Source: Gracilimonas mengyeensis (GTDB taxonomy: Bacteria > Bacteroidota > Rhodothermia > Balneolales > Balneolaceae). From it: DNA of 64,000 nucleotides. The stretch spans positions 1-64,000 of the forward strand of contig NZ_FXTP01000002.1 of assembly GCF_900182705.1 (NCBI RefSeq), in the 5' to 3' direction. The position numbers and the translations under genes are program-made. Every line of letters starts with the position of its first letter. The first letter of the stretch is position 1. Shown piece by piece: positions 26,434 through 35,301 of this stretch. The notes below the pieces were generated by a model. The model was not told the DNA's origin, ran no database searches, and saw only the letters and a list, made by a program, of their open reading frames with translations.

Positions 26434-27723
26434 TTGTTAGACGACGTAAAAAATTCTGATATAGAACGAGAACGGGTAGCATTGGTGGGCCTGTATGGTC
26501 CCGATACTACAAGATTCCAGGCTGAAGAATACCTGGATGAGCTGGAGCTTTTAGCGGATACGGCCGGGGGCATCACTGTAGAAAAGATCCTCCAGAATAA
26601 AACCCATCCCGATGTTTCCACCTACATAGGTAAGGGAAAGCTGAATGAGCTGAAACGCATCATGGGCGAGAAAAACATTGATACGGTCATTTTTGATGAT
26701 GACCTGACTCCCACCCAGCTCCGCAACATTGAAAAAGGAACCGATGGCAAAGTACTGGACCGGAGTTCGCTAATCCTTGATATTTTTGCCGGCCGTGCGA
26801 AAACGGCTGCTGCCAAAACACAGGTTGAGCTCGCTCAATTGCAATATCTGCTACCACGACTGACCCGCTACTGGACTCACCTTTCCCGCCAAAAAGGTGG
26901 AATTGGAACCAAAGGTCCTGGTGAAACCCAGATTGAGACCGACCGCCGGTTGATTGGCAAGCGTATTGCTACGCTCAAAGAAAAACTGGAGAAGCTGGAG
27001 AAACAACGAACCACACAGCGCAAAGGCCGAGAGGACATGGTACGTATCTCGCTGGTTGGATATACCAACGCCGGGAAGTCAACTTTGATGAACGCCCTCA
27101 CTGAAACAGGCGTATTTGCTGAAGACCGGTTGTTTGCTACTCTCGATTCTACCGTGCGGCGCCACGAGATGGAAAATCATTCCGTGCTATTATCCGACAC
27201 CGTAGGCTTTATTCGTAAGCTGCCCCACAATTTGGTAGAAAGTTTTAAATCCACTTTAGATGAGGTCCGGGAAGCCGATATACTATTACATGTAGTGGAT
27301 GCTTCTTCGAAGATGGCTCCAGAGTATATTGAAGTTGTTGAGGAAACTTTGGAGGAGATTGAAGCGACCAACAAGCGAACCATACTGGTGTTCAATAAAG
27401 TTGATTTACTGGATCCCGGAAAAGTCTCTGAGTTGAAGCGTGCTTATCCGAATGCAGTGCTGGTTTCGGCTGAACAGCGTATTGGTTTGAAGGAACTGGA
27501 GCAGAGCATTGAGGATATGATTGAACTGGAATATTCAACCCATACCATGCAAATTCCGGTTTCAAAATATAAAGCGGTGGCCTTTATTCACGAAAATGCA
27601 AATGTGGAAAAAGAATCGTACGAGGGCACCGATGTGGAATTAACATTTAGCATCGCTAATAAAGATTTTAAGCAATTATCCCATTTGTTGGATACTATTG
27701 GCGTTAACAGCGAAGTTGTATAA
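26434..27723 (+). CDS. hflX: GTPase HflX
   Basis: Ribosome-associated GTPase that can split stalled or heat-damaged 70S ribosomes. 429 residues with the N-terminal HflX domain (THPDVSTYIGKGKLNEL), the linker with GGIGTKGPGETQIETDRR, and the G domain: G1 GYTNAGKS, G2/G3 near LFATLDSTVRR and DTVGFIRKLP, G4 NKVDLL, and G5 VSA. A C-terminal beta domain follows. The start is TTG at 26434. It is 22 bp after the membrane protein and 2 bp before the CBS gene. Confidence 0.93.
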   Translation: MLDDVKNSDIERERVALVGLYGPDTTRFQAEEYLDELELLADTAGGITVEKILQNKTHPDVSTYIGKGKLNELKRIMGEKNIDTVIFDDDLTPTQLRNIEKGTDGKVLDRSSLILDIFAGRAKTAAAKTQVELAQLQYLLPRLTRYWTHLSRQKGGIGTKGPGETQIETDRRLIGKRIATLKEKLEKLEKQRTTQRKGREDMVRISLVGYTNAGKSTLMNALTETGVFAEDRLFATLDSTVRRHEMENHSVLLSDTVGFIRKLPHNLVESFKSTLDEVREADILLHVVDASSKMAPEYIEVVEETLEEIEATNKRTILVFNKVDLLDPGKVSELKRAYPNAVLVSAEQRIGLKELEQSIEDMIELEYSTHTMQIPVSKYKAVAFIHENANVEKESYEGTDVELTFSIANKDFKQLSHLLDTIGVNSEVV

Positions 27724-27725
27724 CC

Positions 27726-28391
27726 ATGTTAGTAAATGAAATCACAAATACGGAGATCTCTCCACTGAAATTAACGGATACGGTTTCAGCGGCGATGTTG
27801 CGTCTTGATTTGTTGCACAGCACACAGATTGCCGTTGTGGATGAAGACGATCAGCTTGTAGGGATGGCGTCGCTGGCCAAACTGGTGGAAGTGGTAGATG
27901 ATCAGTCATTACTTTCGGAAGTGGAGTTGAGTACCCCCGTATCTGTGCCTGATTATCAGCATTTGTTTGAAGCATCGAGGGTTATGTTAGCCCATGAGCT
28001 CTATTTGCTCCCTGTAGTTGATGTTAACCGGCAGTTTCTGGGCATGGTGAAAAAGAGGGATGTACTTACTGCGCTGGGCGATGTTTTTAATCTGTCCAGT
28101 TATGGTTCCGTGATTACCGTAGAACTGAGCCAAAAAGATTTTGCACTGTCTGATCTGGTTCGAATTATTGAAATGGAAGGCGCCAAGATTTTGGGCGTAG
28201 CAGTTCAGCAGCCGCGCGCACACAATCCATCGTACAGTGTATCGTTCAAATTAAATATGGAAGATTCTTCGGTGGTAAGCTCAAGCTTGCGCCGTTTTGG
28301 CTACACAATTACCTCCGAAGCCGATAGCGAAATGCTGGAGCATAATTTTTCTGACCGTGCAGACGAACTTATTCGCTATCTTGACATATAA
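27726..28391 (+). CDS. CBS-domain protein with ACT-like C-terminal domain
   Basis: 221 residues. Two CBS motifs occupy about 1-120 (STQIAVVDEDDQLVGMASL and LYLLPVVDVNRQFLGMVKK), a pair that usually binds adenosine nucleotides. The C-terminal part (about 130-200) has the beta-alpha-beta pattern of an ACT-like fold (SVITVELSQKDFALSDLVRI). It is probably a small regulatory protein; no partner is shown. It begins 2 bp after hflX. Confidence 0.82.
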   Translation: MLVNEITNTEISPLKLTDTVSAAMLRLDLLHSTQIAVVDEDDQLVGMASLAKLVEVVDDQSLLSEVELSTPVSVPDYQHLFEASRVMLAHELYLLPVVDVNRQFLGMVKKRDVLTALGDVFNLSSYGSVITVELSQKDFALSDLVRIIEMEGAKILGVAVQQPRAHNPSYSVSFKLNMEDSSVVSSSLRRFGYTITSEADSEMLEHNFSDRADELIRYLDI

Positions 28392-28436
28392 AGCTAAAAG
28401 AAGAAACTGTTAACCTTACATATCTCGACGAGCTTC

Positions 28437-31436
28437 ATGCAATTCGTCCCCAAAAGTACCTTCCTGGTGTTCTTACTGTTTGTAGTAAGTTCGCAATCCA
28501 TTTTTTCGCAGGACCTCCAATCACCAGCCACCCAATTGTATCGTTCGGGAATTGACCTGTACGAAAAGGGTTTTTACGAAGAATCGGCACAGCATTTCTC
28601 CGATTTTACCACTTCTTATCCTGAGCATGATTTAAGAATATCAGCTGAATACTATTTGACCCGAGCGAAAACCGGCGCTGATTCTGCCAATATAGAAGCC
28701 TATTACCAGGATTTTGTGCTACGCTATCCGGGTACGGATCTCTCTGAAGTATTGCTTAAAGATTTGGGACATCGCTTTACGGATGCAGGTGAATACGAAG
28801 CGGCCATAGAGTATTATCAGCAGGCGGTTGATTCCTGGATGAAAGAAAAGAGTGCAGCAGAAACGAAATACTGGATTGCTGAAGCCGCAGCTGAAAATCA
28901 GGATTACGAGTATTCGCGCCAATATTTTATGGCGGTAGCCGATGACCATCTGCGTTCATCCTGGGCCCCTAAAGCGTTATATGCCCGTGGGCGTTTGTAT
29001 CTGGAAGAAGAGAAGTATGATGCCTCTACCGAAGCTTTTGAAGTATTGCGCGACCGATTTCCTAACAGCGAGATCACCCGTCGCGTAGGTACGGCATTGG
29101 GTGAAGCTTATTACCAGCAGGGAAGGTATGAAGAAGCAACGGAAGCTTTACGCTCAGCCTTACCTCATCTTGATACTACCTCAAGAACTAAAGCCGTATT
29201 TCTGATTGCTGAAAGTCAGAATTATTTAGGGAACTATGACGAAGCCTCGAAAGCCTATCTCCAATACATCAACCTGACCAAAGGAACACCTGAAGAACGT
29301 ATTGCCCATTACGGACTGGGTTGGCTATACAACAAACAGGAAATTTACCACTGGGCGGCTGAGTCATTTGGACGAGCAGCCACCGGAGACGATGAAATTG
29401 CACGAAAAGCACTGTATTACAAAGCAGTGAATGAAAAATTGGGAAGCCAGTATGGGAAATCCCTGGATTCCTTCCGGGAGTTCGGAGATCGTTTCAAAGA
29501 AGGATTTTGGGTAGAAAAAGCCTATTACGAATGGGCGGTATCGGCTTTTGAAGTCTCCCGGTATGATGAAGCTATTGAAGTGCTGCTGGAGCTGGTACGC
29601 AGTGATATGCAACTGGAGGATGCGGGCAAGGTTTACACCATGCTGGGTGAAGCCTTTTATGCCAATGCCGAATACACACGAGCCTTACAGGCTTTTGAAG
29701 AGGCTGAAAAGGCCGGGGATATTAGTCCTCAGTTAAAGCGGCAGGCACGTTTTCAGAAAGCCTGGATTATGTATAGGAACCAGGCCTATGAGCAGGCTCA
29801 GCCTGGTTTTGAAGCTGTCTATGCGGAAGCTCCTCAAACTGAAATTGGAAAAGAAGCTTTATTCTGGAGTGCCGATACCTATTACAAAATGAACCAGTAT
29901 AGCCAGGCGGCTCGCCGGTTCAAAATGTTTGTAGATAATTATCCCGACGACACTATGGCGGGAGCAGCTCTGTATTCGCTTGGATGGAGTTACTTCGAAA
30001 TGGGACAGTTTCAAAATGCTGTGGGGCCACTCAGAAACTTCCTGCAAAATTATAAAGCACCCGATGAAGCATTATTCCCTTACGATACGGACACGCAGCT
30101 GCGTATTGGGGATGCTTATTATGCAGTAGGTAATTACCAGGAAGCTATTGCCAGTTACAGCCAGGCACTTGGGGCTGAGCCGGGCGGGGATTATGCCATG
30201 TTCCAGATTGCCAACAGCTACTACCGGGCCGGCCGTACTTTCGATGCCGTATCAAATTTCCGCAAAACCCTTCGCATTTATCCCTACAGCCGTCTTCGTG
30301 AACAGGCACAATACAACATCGCCTACATATATCTGAATACGAACAACTACTCACAGGCGGTTGAAGAATTTAAGGCAGTAATCAGCAAATATCCTGGTAC
30401 CCATTGGGCTGCACGATCGCAATACAATATCGGGGATGCGTATTACAATGCCGGCGAATACGAACGTGCCATCCAGGCCTACAAAAAAGTGCTGGATGAA
30501 TATCCGCGCAGCGATTATATCATTGAAGCCATTAACGGCATTCAGTACGCACAACTTTCGGCCGGTCGGTCAGATAGCAGTTCAGCTATTTTAGAAGACT
30601 TTTTAAGTGATAACCCCACCAGTGCTACGGCCGATCAATTGCGATACCGTCAGGCTTTGAATGTATTTCAGTCGGGTGACTATGAGAATGCCATTAGCGA
30701 ATTTCGCCAGTATTTACGTGTAACAAACTCTGAAGAGCTGGTGCCCGAAACTTACGCCAACCTTGCCGAGGCTTATCAGCAGACAGATCAAGCCAAAAAT
30801 GCATTAGAAGCATATCGCACCATTGCCGATGAGTATCCGGATAGTGATCAGGCGCCATCGGCTCTTAGCTCAATGGGAACTATTCAGCTTGAGCTTGGAC
30901 GAAACCCCGAGGCACATACCAGCTATACCCGGTTGTTGGATAGTTATCCACGGTTCCGGCAGGAAGCCTATGTTGGGATGGGAAATGCCAGTTTAGCACA
31001 GGGTAAAACGGATCAGGCCAAACAAGAATTTGAATCGGCTCTTGAGGTAAATGCGAATAGTCAGCCCGCAAAAGTTGGTTTGGGTAAAGTGGCGGTTTCA
31101 AACGGTAATTACGAACGTGCCCGCGAGATGCTGGTTCCTGTAGCTGAAAGCAGTAGCACCGAGATAGGTGCCGAGGCTCAATACTACGTAGGACAAATGC
31201 TGCAAAAGCAGGGCTCTTATAATGAAGCAATTGAAGAATATGCAAAAGTAAAAGTATTGTTTGAAGCCTTTGACTATTGGGTGTCACAGGCTATGTATAA
31301 CGGCGCAGAGTGCCATATCCGGATGGGGAATCGTGGTGAAGCAATGACAATCTTAAACTCCATCATCAACGATTATCCCGGTACTGATGCCCAGCAAAAA
31401 GCTCAGGCATTATTAGAACGAAGCGGGGAATCTTAA
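28437..31436 (+). CDS. Large exported tetratricopeptide-repeat protein
   Basis: 999 residues with a signal peptide (FLVFLLFVVSSQSIFSQD) and then almost continuous TPR units of about 34-37 residues, many carrying A-x-x-x-Y-x-x-x-L patterns such as GDYENAISEFRQYL, GEYERAIQAYKKVLDEYP and GNYERAREMLVP. Proteins of this layout (YbgF/BamD-like TPR arrays) act as periplasmic scaffolds, often in envelope assembly. It follows the CBS gene by 45 bp and probably ends the operon that begins at 23710. No enzymatic domain was seen. Confidence 0.85.
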   Translation: MQFVPKSTFLVFLLFVVSSQSIFSQDLQSPATQLYRSGIDLYEKGFYEESAQHFSDFTTSYPEHDLRISAEYYLTRAKTGADSANIEAYYQDFVLRYPGTDLSEVLLKDLGHRFTDAGEYEAAIEYYQQAVDSWMKEKSAAETKYWIAEAAAENQDYEYSRQYFMAVADDHLRSSWAPKALYARGRLYLEEEKYDASTEAFEVLRDRFPNSEITRRVGTALGEAYYQQGRYEEATEALRSALPHLDTTSRTKAVFLIAESQNYLGNYDEASKAYLQYINLTKGTPEERIAHYGLGWLYNKQEIYHWAAESFGRAATGDDEIARKALYYKAVNEKLGSQYGKSLDSFREFGDRFKEGFWVEKAYYEWAVSAFEVSRYDEAIEVLLELVRSDMQLEDAGKVYTMLGEAFYANAEYTRALQAFEEAEKAGDISPQLKRQARFQKAWIMYRNQAYEQAQPGFEAVYAEAPQTEIGKEALFWSADTYYKMNQYSQAARRFKMFVDNYPDDTMAGAALYSLGWSYFEMGQFQNAVGPLRNFLQNYKAPDEALFPYDTDTQLRIGDAYYAVGNYQEAIASYSQALGAEPGGDYAMFQIANSYYRAGRTFDAVSNFRKTLRIYPYSRLREQAQYNIAYIYLNTNNYSQAVEEFKAVISKYPGTHWAARSQYNIGDAYYNAGEYERAIQAYKKVLDEYPRSDYIIEAINGIQYAQLSAGRSDSSSAILEDFLSDNPTSATADQLRYRQALNVFQSGDYENAISEFRQYLRVTNSEELVPETYANLAEAYQQTDQAKNALEAYRTIADEYPDSDQAPSALSSMGTIQLELGRNPEAHTSYTRLLDSYPRFRQEAYVGMGNASLAQGKTDQAKQEFESALEVNANSQPAKVGLGKVAVSNGNYERAREMLVPVAESSSTEIGAEAQYYVGQMLQKQGSYNEAIEEYAKVKVLFEAFDYWVSQAMYNGAECHIRMGNRGEAMTILNSIINDYPGTDAQQKAQALLERSGES

Positions 31437-31545
31437 GTAGAAAAGAGCAACAATAACGGGGGACAAATGCAGTGCATGCCAGAGTTTGTTATGTTTAACC
31501 CGTGGTCGCTAAAATGAGTCATACACAGAAAAATAAACTCCAAGC

Positions 31546-32835
31546 ATGATTAAAACTGTACAGCCAGCTAATTCTCTAATAGGTGAACTGCATCTGCCAC
31601 CCGATAAATCCATTTCACAGCGGGCCGCTATATTTTCGCTTTTGCATGATGGAGTTTCAGTGGTTAAGAATTATTCACCTGCACAAGATCCGCAAAGTAC
31701 ACTGAGTTGTGTACAGCAACTAGGTGCGGAGGTAGAAAAGGCTGATGGGCAGTTAAAGATTAAAGGTACAGGCCGCGATGGACTTAAAAAGCCCGTAAAG
31801 GATTTGGATTGTGGAAATTCCGGGACAGCCATGAGGCTGCTTTCCGGAGTGTTGACCGGTGCAGGTATCTCAGCCAAACTGATTGGCGATCCCTCTCTTT
31901 CTGCTCGAACGATGAAACGAATTATTGATCCAATGGAGGCCATGGGTGCACATATTCTGGCCCGGAACAGCCAATACGCCCCGCTGTTCATTAACCGGAT
32001 TGATGCGCTAAAGCCTATGAAATACGAATTGCCCATTCCCAGTGCCCAGCTGAAGTCGTGCGTGTTACTTGCCGGTTTGTTCGGGGATGAGCCTACCCAA
32101 GTGATTGAAATACTGCCCAGCCGCGACCATACAGAGCGTTTGCTTAACCTGGATCAGAAAATGGTGCAGCATCGCAAAATTATTTCGGCTAGCCGCGAGG
32201 ACGTGATCCCGGAACAAAGCTATACTATCCCCGGTGATTTTTCGGCCGCCGCATTTTGGCTGGTGGCTGCTGCTATTCAGGAAAAGGCGGAGTTGGTGTT
32301 GAAGAATATAGGATTAAATCCCACGCGAAATGCCTTGCTGGATATTTTGAAGGATATGGGTGCCGATATTGCTATAGAGAATGAACATAATGAAGGTGCT
32401 GAACCAGCTGGAGATATTGTGGTGCGTCAGTCCAGCCTGAAAGCTTTAGATATTGATCCCAAAATGATTCCTAATTGTATTGATGAGCTGCCTATCATTG
32501 CGGTAGCGATGTTGTTTGCAGAGGGATCTTCAGTTATCGCCGGAGCCGAGGAGTTGCGGCATAAAGAAACGGACCGGATCATGGCCATGGCAAAGATGCT
32601 AAAAGCTGTTGGGGCTGATTTTGAAGAAAAAGAAGACGGCTTAATCATTCATGGTAATCCGGATTTCACTTTTGAGCAAGCTACCTTTGAGTCTTTTCAT
32701 GATCACCGTATTGCGATGTCGGCAGCGGTGTTATCTCTGAAAAGTAGAAAAGAGTGTAAGATCCGTGATGCAGAATCGGCAGCAGTTTCCTATCCTGGTT
32801 TTTGGGAAGATCTTGGGCTTGTGGCCAAAGGGTGA
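31546..32835 (+). CDS. aroA: 3-phosphoshikimate 1-carboxyvinyltransferase (EPSP synthase)
   Basis: Sixth step of the shikimate pathway: transfer of enolpyruvyl from PEP to shikimate-3-phosphate. 429 residues. Visible motifs are DKSISQRAAI (residues about 22-31, substrate-binding Lys), DCGNSGTAMRLLSG near 89, SAQLKSCVLLAGL near 165, RDHTERLL and the late RHKETDRI and DHRIAMSAA. The length is normal. It stands alone here; the DAHP synthase of the same pathway is 5 kb away. Confidence 0.94.
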   Translation: MIKTVQPANSLIGELHLPPDKSISQRAAIFSLLHDGVSVVKNYSPAQDPQSTLSCVQQLGAEVEKADGQLKIKGTGRDGLKKPVKDLDCGNSGTAMRLLSGVLTGAGISAKLIGDPSLSARTMKRIIDPMEAMGAHILARNSQYAPLFINRIDALKPMKYELPIPSAQLKSCVLLAGLFGDEPTQVIEILPSRDHTERLLNLDQKMVQHRKIISASREDVIPEQSYTIPGDFSAAAFWLVAAAIQEKAELVLKNIGLNPTRNALLDILKDMGADIAIENEHNEGAEPAGDIVVRQSSLKALDIDPKMIPNCIDELPIIAVAMLFAEGSSVIAGAEELRHKETDRIMAMAKMLKAVGADFEEKEDGLIIHGNPDFTFEQATFESFHDHRIAMSAAVLSLKSRKECKIRDAESAAVSYPGFWEDLGLVAKG

Positions 32836-32922
32836 TTTAGTGATATGGTGAAGCGGTGATGTGCTGAGGGAGATAGTTTAATTATCCCTGGCTTTTAATG
32901 GCTGTCTGATATGGTATCCCAA

Positions 32923-33107
32923 AACACCTCTCACAAGCAATTCGGGAATAGCCGAATTGCTTGATCTCTCCTCAAGGAGAGACTTTTCTGAATTGTGTTC
33001 AAGCTGCGAAGCCTGGCGATGTGTCTGAAGTGGGGTTCTTAATCGAAGGAAGTCCTCCCTTGAGGGAGGTGCCTGGTTTTGACTTGTCAAAACTGGCGGA
33101 GGGTGTG
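32923..33107. repeat. REP/BIME-like inverted pair (copies A1 and B1)
   Basis: Fills most of the 353-bp gap after aroA, where I see no gene. Copy A1 (32923-32985) reads AACACCTCTCAC, a perfect 12-bp hairpin CAAGCAATTCGG / CCGAATTGCTTG, then CTCTCCTCAAGGAGAGACT. Copy B1 (33051-33107) is the opposite orientation: AGTCCTCCCTTGAGGGAGG, an inner hairpin GTTTTGAC-TT-GTCAAAAC, then GGAGGGTGTG. Related copies are at 55.9-56.1 kb and 57.4 kb. Confidence 0.8.
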
Positions 33108-33188
33108 AGATGGCAATTGTCACATCAATTTTTTGGAGAAGTTAAAAACCTAAAACCACCTCCATCACCGCTTCACCAAATCACTAAA

Positions 33189-33959
33189 TTACCCGACGGA
33201 TAACTTCCACAAAGCAATACTGGTAGCCACAGCGGCATTAAGGCTCTCTACGTTCTCCTGCCCGGCGCCTGATTCAATACGCACTTTTCTTCTGCTGGAG
33301 TTTAAAAGCTCTGGATTGATTCCGTTGCCCTCATTTCCTACAACCAGCACCGTTTTTTCTGTGAGTTGAACCGTCCCCAGGTTTATACTGTCCGCCCCGC
33401 CATCCAGCAGCAGGGTTTGCCAACCAGCGCTTTCTAAATCTTCAAAAATGTTTTGAAGTTCTCCGGTCATCACCGGAATGCTACCCGTTGCACCAACGGT
33501 ACTACGGACTACTTTGGGGTGATACACATCTACACTTCCCTTACCGGCAATAAGTGCTTTAGCGCCAAACCAGGCGGCTGTGCGTAATATCGTGCCCATG
33601 TTGCCGGGGTCTTGGATGGCATCGGTTGCTACAATAACCCCGGCTTGATTGACAAGCTCTTCCGGAGTGATTTCTCCGGGCATTTTACAAACCGCCAAAA
33701 TGCCCTGTGGATTGTCCGTATCAGCCACTTCTTCAAAGGTTCCGTGATCTACTTCACAAACTTCAACTCCCTTGAACATTGCACCTTGTATCTTAAATCT
33801 TTCCCCCACAAAAACGGTATCAATTTTTATCAACCCGTTTTCAATGACTTGTTCTACGGCGCGTTCACCTTCTACCACAAAGCGTTGTTCTTTCTCGCGG
33901 TATTTCTTACGCCCTAATTTTCGAAGCAGCTTTATTTCGTTGTTTGATGCTTTTCTCAT
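33189..33959 (-). CDS. TrmH/SpoU-family RNA 2'-O-methyltransferase
   Basis: SAM-dependent ribose methylation of rRNA or tRNA. 256 residues with an N-terminal substrate-binding domain (KYREKEQRFVVEGERAVEQV) and the SPOUT knot motifs: ATDAIQDPGNMGTILRTA (motif 1, with the conserved Asn and Arg), VVGNEGNGINPELL (motif 2) and VESLNAAVATSIALW (motif 3). It is closest in layout to RlmB/TsnR-like proteins; the target nucleotide cannot be told. Confidence 0.9.
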   Translation of the reverse strand: MRKASNNEIKLLRKLGRKKYREKEQRFVVEGERAVEQVIENGLIKIDTVFVGERFKIQGAMFKGVEVCEVDHGTFEEVADTDNPQGILAVCKMPGEITPEELVNQAGVIVATDAIQDPGNMGTILRTAAWFGAKALIAGKGSVDVYHPKVVRSTVGATGSIPVMTGELQNIFEDLESAGWQTLLLDGGADSINLGTVQLTEKTVLVVGNEGNGINPELLNSSRRKVRIESGAGQENVESLNAAVATSIALWKLSVG

Positions 33960-34120
33960 GGGGCAAGAATACAGAACTCAGCATTCAGAATACAGCCGCT
34001 GTTTAGTTTTGGTAAGCCAAATTCTGAAGCGTTCAAAATGTGACCGACCTGTCTATCTGGCCATAGCTAAGGTGGCGCAAAAGGTTTTTGGTTTAGTCCA
34101 GAGGGATTTAGCCCATTAAT

Positions 34121-34140
34121 GTCGGACAAATCTGCCCGAC
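34121..34140. repeat. Small palindrome related to the clpB terminator
   Basis: GTCGGACAAATCTGCCCGAC (34121-34140) closely resembles the reverse complement of the stem-loop behind clpB (46210-46229). Here there is no T tract, so it is probably a dispersed palindrome rather than a terminator. It lies 3' of the lipoprotein gene. Confidence 0.45.
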
Positions 34141-34156
34141 CTGCGGGTTTGAACAA

Positions 34157-35041
34157 TTAGCTGCCGTTTGAAGCAGTCCGGTACACAAAATCCTCAAGAC
34201 TTACTGCTACGCCACCACTGGATTCATCATGCCGGGTACACACGGTTTCAGGATAATAGCCGCTTAGTGCAACTTCCGGTGTGGTTTTAATGGGGAAGCA
34301 GTCATTTGGGAGTGTTTGCATGTAGCTTTGTGCCAGCATCTCCTCATAGAAAATGACTTCGGCATCGTACACCCCATAAATCCAGGAGCGGGTAAAAGGA
34401 GTTCCGGAAAACTCTGCTGCAGTGGTGTCAACCAGATGGTTGCCCATGGCGGGAGCGGCCGCACCTACGTTAATATAATCGGGATGCATCAGATGATCGG
34501 GTACGGGCTTGGTGGCAATTTCATACTGATCGCAGCGAAGAAACTCTGGACCGCAGTCGCCGCGTTGCAGGCCAAATATTTTTTCTATGGGGGCGATGTA
34601 AAAGTGCACATCAAAATGCGGTTCATTCCAAATGCCATCTGGAATATGCCCTTCCAGGTTCCAGTTTACCAAAGCCCATTTAAAAGGCATGTCCACGTTA
34701 CGTGTGATGGTTGCAGGCAGGGGGATCACCCGCTCGTGCCACGGCATGCATTCGGTGTCGGTGTCAATACTTCCGCTATTGTCGTGATCAAAACATCGAT
34801 TACCGTCTGAAAGCGTTGTAGGTGGACTATCGAGAGCCTCCTTTGAAAATGAGACCCCTATTTTCAGCGGATTCCCATCTTTATCAATCTCCCCAAAAGT
34901 TTCCAGTGTACCTTCACCCATGGCAACCACAGCGCCCTTTAGTGACTTGGTCTCAGTTTCATTAGCCTTAATTTTTGTACAGGCAATAACTCCGGCTAGT
35001 AAAATACAGCTCATTGCCATCCATTGAATGGTTGGTTTCAT
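34157..35041 (-). CDS. Exported lipoprotein of unknown function
   Basis: 294 residues with a lipoprotein signal (LLAGVIAC, Cys21). Residues around 84-97 (DHDNSGSIDTDTE) form an Asp/Ser-rich loop that resembles a calcium-binding EF-hand-like or dockerin loop. Further on are HFDVHFYIAP, YINVGAAAPAMGNHLVD and GVYDAEVIFYEEM, a set that resembles the TTHB210-like/DUF5602 family (resemblance only). Several cysteines (CFDH, ECMPW, DCGP, RCDQY, DCFP, VCTRH) could form disulfides. The start at 35041 is preceded by a strong AGGAGGG site, unusual in this genome. Single-gene unit. Confidence 0.7.
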   Translation of the reverse strand: MKPTIQWMAMSCILLAGVIACTKIKANETETKSLKGAVVAMGEGTLETFGEIDKDGNPLKIGVSFSKEALDSPPTTLSDGNRCFDHDNSGSIDTDTECMPWHERVIPLPATITRNVDMPFKWALVNWNLEGHIPDGIWNEPHFDVHFYIAPIEKIFGLQRGDCGPEFLRCDQYEIATKPVPDHLMHPDYINVGAAAPAMGNHLVDTTAAEFSGTPFTRSWIYGVYDAEVIFYEEMLAQSYMQTLPNDCFPIKTTPEVALSGYYPETVCTRHDESSGGVAVSLEDFVYRTASNGS

Positions 35042-35301
35042 ATACCCTCCTAATTTATTGTATCACCCCCTTTCCACATACCGATAGCGACCTCGAAAAA
35101 GAATAAATCAGTTTTTATTTATGAAAAATAATGTAATAAGCAGGGGTGGTTTTCAAAAAGACCAGCTTCTGAAGGTTAATGAGAATTTAAAAGCCGGTTA
35201 AAAATCTTTAATAGCCGACTTTTAAATCTTGCCGTAGAGTGCTGTTTTCTAAACCCTGACTTGACTATCTTCAGGCCAAATTCAGCTTAAATTTATTTGT
35301 T

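Noticed and set aside
26434-27723. hflX as part of an hfq-hflX-hflK-hflC operon
   Set aside because: hflKC lies 12 kb away in another unit and no hfq is near; hflX is instead linked to the BatA-domain, membrane protein and CBS genes.
32836-33188. CRISPR-like direct repeats
   Set aside because: Copies are inverted and palindromic with no regular spacers and no cas genes, so they are REP-type, not CRISPR.
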